This document shows positions 61,836 to 64,000 of a stretch of 64,000 bases of DNA, in pieces (within the stretch, counting starts at the first letter, position 1; each line of letters opens with the position of its first letter). Origin of the DNA: Albibacterium sp035514885 (GTDB lineage: Bacteria; Bacteroidota; Bacteroidia; Sphingobacteriales; Sphingobacteriaceae); assembly GCF_035514885.1 (NCBI RefSeq), contig NZ_DATJCH010000010.1, positions 62,001 to 126,000 on the forward strand, given 5' to 3'. The notes beneath the pieces were generated by a model, which did not search any database, was not told the DNA's origin, and saw only the letters and a program-made list of their open reading frames with translations. A program made the translations under genes and the position numbers.

Positions 61836-62975
61836 CTAGTTTGTTGTTTCAGCAGCGGTATCAGGTGTAACTTGAATGGTTGCACCAGGACGAAGTTTCA
61901 TGGTTCCTTCAGAAACAATTACTTCACCTTCTTTTAAACCGTCTGTAACTACAATTTGGTCTTGAACTGTACTTCCTGTTTGTATAATTCGCTGAGCCAC
62001 TTTACTACTGTCACCAACTACGAATACGGAGTAATTTCCTAATTGTTCGGTTACAGCTTTATGTGGTATGATTAATTGAGGGACACTTGATTTGTTTAAA
62101 ACTTTTACATTGCAGGTCATGCCTGATACTAAAACGCCTGCAGGATTTGGATAGCTAATCCTTACTTTTATAGTTCCTGTTCCTGGGTCAACAGCTCTGT
62201 CGATTGCTACAATGCTTCCATTTAATGAATATTGAATTCCATTTTGCTCAATGCTGAAAATGGAATCGCTGATGCTTTGAGAAGGATTCTTCTGTAAGTC
62301 AAGGAATCTTTGTATATCTTTTTGATTAACGGAAATATCAACTGCCATTGGATCGTTTGTTGATACGGTGTTTAATAAAGTAGAACCCGGACTAACCAAT
62401 GCACCTAGTTTAACCTGCGAAATACCAATTGTTCCTGTTAGAGGAGATGTAATTACCGAACGGTTCAAATTAGCCTGTGCTGTTGCGAGATTGGCTTGAG
62501 CAGCTGCTACTTGTGAAGAAGCATTTGCTAAATCTGTTAAGGCATAATCTACGCGTTGTGTGGCAATTGCTTCTTTTTCTGCCAAGGCTGTATAGCGTTG
62601 TGCATCTTTTTCTGCTTTTGTTTTATTAGCTTGAGCAACTTCTAAATTGGCTTTGGCCGAGTTGTAAGCTGCTATATAATTGGTACGATCAATCTCATAT
62701 AGTTTTTGACCCTTTGTTACTTTCTGTCCGTCACTTACATAAATAGCAGTAATGTAACCACCCACTTCCGCACGAAGCTCAACCTCATTGAGAGCAACAA
62801 CAACTCCCGGATATGTGTCGGTTGTTGTAATATTTTTCTTTTCAACGGTATAGGTAGAGACGGCTGTTGGAGGTGGGGCAGTTTGTTGTGCCTGTTGTTC
62901 TGTACCTCCGCAAGCAGCAAGAAGTATAGAACCTGTTAATATTGTTAAACCTGATTTTATTGAGTCGAAATTCAT
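61836..62975 (-). CDS. RND periplasmic adaptor (AcrA-like lipoprotein), system 2
   Basis: A lipoprotein signal ends in ILLAAC (Cys22). The MFP layout is visible: VELRAEVGGYITAIYVSDGQKVTKGQKLYEID, a long helical hairpin rich in Ala/Gln (about 100-175), VITSPLTGTIGISQVKLGALV, and the SEGTMKLRPGATIQ end. It bridges the pump and TolC. The spacing to acrB is 23 bp and to the channel gene 9 bp. Confidence 0.95.
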   Translation of the reverse strand: MNFDSIKSGLTILTGSILLAACGGTEQQAQQTAPPPTAVSTYTVEKKNITTTDTYPGVVVALNEVELRAEVGGYITAIYVSDGQKVTKGQKLYEIDRTNYIAAYNSAKANLEVAQANKTKAEKDAQRYTALAEKEAIATQRVDYALTDLANASSQVAAAQANLATAQANLNRSVITSPLTGTIGISQVKLGALVSPGSTLLNTVSTNDPMAVDISVNQKDIQRFLDLQKNPSQSISDSIFSIEQNGIQYSLNGSIVAIDRAVDPGTGTIKVRISYPNPAGVLVSGMTCNVKVLNKSSVPQLIIPHKAVTEQLGNYSVFVVGDSSKVAQRIIQTGSTVQDQIVVTDGLKEGEVIVSEGTMKLRPGATIQVTPDTAAETTN

Positions 62976-62984
62976 TGCTATTTG

Positions 62985-64000
62985 TTATTGATTTAAGGAA
63001 ATGGTGCCTAATGCTTGTTGTACGTCTAGTTTAGCTGAAAGTAAACTGTAGAGTGTATTGAGATAATTGAGCTGGGCCGTTCTAAGGTCGGTTTCGGAAG
63101 TCATGAGATCTAAATATGCTTTTATACCTTCATCGTATTGTAATTTGATCGTATTGTAGACCTCTTCTGAAATCTCAACATTTTCTTTTGCTGTTCTCCA
63201 GTCATTTAAGTTTGCTTTATAGGAAGCCATCGCTTGTTCATATTGACTGTTGATTTGATTTTTGGTATTGATTAAATCCAAGTCGATACGGTCTTCGAGA
63301 AGTTGCGACTTTTTAATTTCTTGAATTCGTTTTGTTCCTTGAAAAATCGGGATGGATAATCGTAAACCAACGATAGATCCAGGGTAAGATTGATCGTATA
63401 GGTTTCCAAAATCGTTATTGTTAAAGGCCCAATTATAATTAATAAAGCCTGATAGACTTGGTAAGAACTGGAGTTTGCTATAGCTGGTATTAATTTGTTG
63501 AAGCTGTCTTTGAGTTTGAAGCTCGCGGAATTCGACGCGATTTTGATAGTTTAATATAGCGCTTGTGTCAAGCAATACGCTTTGTTCCATCTCTTCTCCG
63601 TTAAAGGATAGGCTTAAGTCCTTTTCTGCATTATAACCAATCAAAGCTTTTAAATAAGCATACTTATATTTCAATAGCTCTTCTGTTCTTCTCAAGTCAG
63701 CTTTAGAATTACTTAAGCTGATTTGAGCACGTTGAAAATCAGTTTTATCAACTAAACCAACTTCATATTGTGCTTTAGCATCTTGAAACTGTTTCTCTAA
63801 GCGATTAATATTTTCTGAAATGATTTTTAGCTGTTCCTGACTTGTTAGAATATCGTAATATGCTTTGCTTACATCAACAATTGTATTGATACCTTGTCTT
63901 TCAGTATTTAAATCATATTGCTGACGATAGTATTTAACTGATTTAGAGGCTTGTATTAATCCCGCATCCAAGATTTTCTGATCTGCTTGCAAAGTGATAT
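62985..64000 (-). CDS. TolC-like outer-membrane efflux channel, system 2 (truncated by window edge)
   Basis: The readable part (about 338 residues) has the two-repeat OEP fold, with long coiled-coil helices (NRLEKQFQDAKAQYEVGLVDKTDFQRAQISLSNSKADLRRTEELLKYK and the C-terminal copy LQYDEGIKAYLDLMTSETDLRTAQLNYLNTLYSLLSAKLDVQQALG). The apparent start at 63992 is a TTG inside the frame and is not the real start; the N-terminus with signal peptide lies beyond 64000. It is the first gene of the tolC-acrA-acrB-usp unit in this window. Confidence 0.92.
   Translation of the reverse strand, partial: ITLQADQKILDAGLIQASKSVKYYRQQYDLNTERQGINTIVDVSKAYYDILTSQEQLKIISENINRLEKQFQDAKAQYEVGLVDKTDFQRAQISLSNSKADLRRTEELLKYKYAYLKALIGYNAEKDLSLSFNGEEMEQSVLLDTSAILNYQNRVEFRELQTQRQLQQINTSYSKLQFLPSLSGFINYNWAFNNNDFGNLYDQSYPGSIVGLRLSIPIFQGTKRIQEIKKSQLLEDRIDLDLINTKNQINSQYEQAMASYKANLNDWRTAKENVEISEEVYNTIKLQYDEGIKAYLDLMTSETDLRTAQLNYLNTLYSLLSAKLDVQQALGTISLNQ

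Overview
This 64 kb window is chromosomal DNA from a Bacteroidota member, most likely of the Sphingobacteriales (Pedobacter/Solitalea-like). The evidence is AT-rich intergenic DNA, repeated promoters of the form TTG-N19/20-TAnnTTTG instead of sigma-70 boxes, many alternative GTG/TTG starts, DUF5686 and W-rich DUF6600-type surface proteins, a BtuB plus BtuG-like cobalamin uptake pair, and an NtrC-type sigma-54 activator. No intact mobile element, phage, CRISPR array or rRNA was seen.

Layout. 1-3.6 kb (minus): truncated penicillin acylase, a small coiled-coil protein, riboflavin synthase and a biotin carboxylase. 3.9-8.9 kb: a sugar-phosphate island with a BadF/NAGK-type sugar kinase, an unusual 11-bp phased repeat hairpin, a NrtR-like regulator with a broken Nudix box, then pfkA, a second BadF paralogue that has lost its phosphate-binding motif, and gapA. 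9-14 kb: dipeptide epimerase, YqgE, a sigma-54 activator, RNase P RNA, rplU-rpmA. 14-22.4 kb (minus): prenyl synthase, RNase R, a hybrid histidine kinase with HPt, ClpB. 22.5-26 kb: cobalamin riboswitch, btuB and a btuG-like lipoprotein. 26-30 kb: DUF6600 protein and an MlaEFD-type lipid transport operon. 30-35 kb (minus): lepA-folD-queE and an AI-2E transporter. 35-36.4 kb: class A beta-lactamase, an orphan small protein and tRNA-Arg(CCG).

36.5-42.2 kb (minus) holds a complete tripartite RND efflux operon, and 58.6-64 kb (minus) holds a second one, running off the window end and followed by a UspA gene. 42.3-44.3 kb: idi, tpx and a PMM-like HAD phosphatase. 44.3-52.1 kb is a pentose-phosphate cluster: tkt and rpiB on the minus strand, HAD hydrolase, gnd, zwf and pgl on the plus strand. 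Embedded in it are two gene relics: a decayed, internally deleted transaldolase/phosphoglucose-isomerase fusion (44321-44671) and the first 64 codons of a class I fructose-bisphosphate aldolase (47215-47409). 52-57.8 kb: DUF488 protein, secreted PEGA-like protein, beta-barrel proteins and a DUF5686 outer-membrane protein.

Taken together, central carbon metabolism (glycolysis and pentose-phosphate), envelope transport (cobalamin uptake, Mla, two RND pumps) and housekeeping genes dominate. The least ordinary items are the pfkA-pseudokinase-gapA operon with its catalytically degenerate Nudix regulator, the 11-bp inverted repeat array, and the gene relics in the pentose-phosphate cluster.
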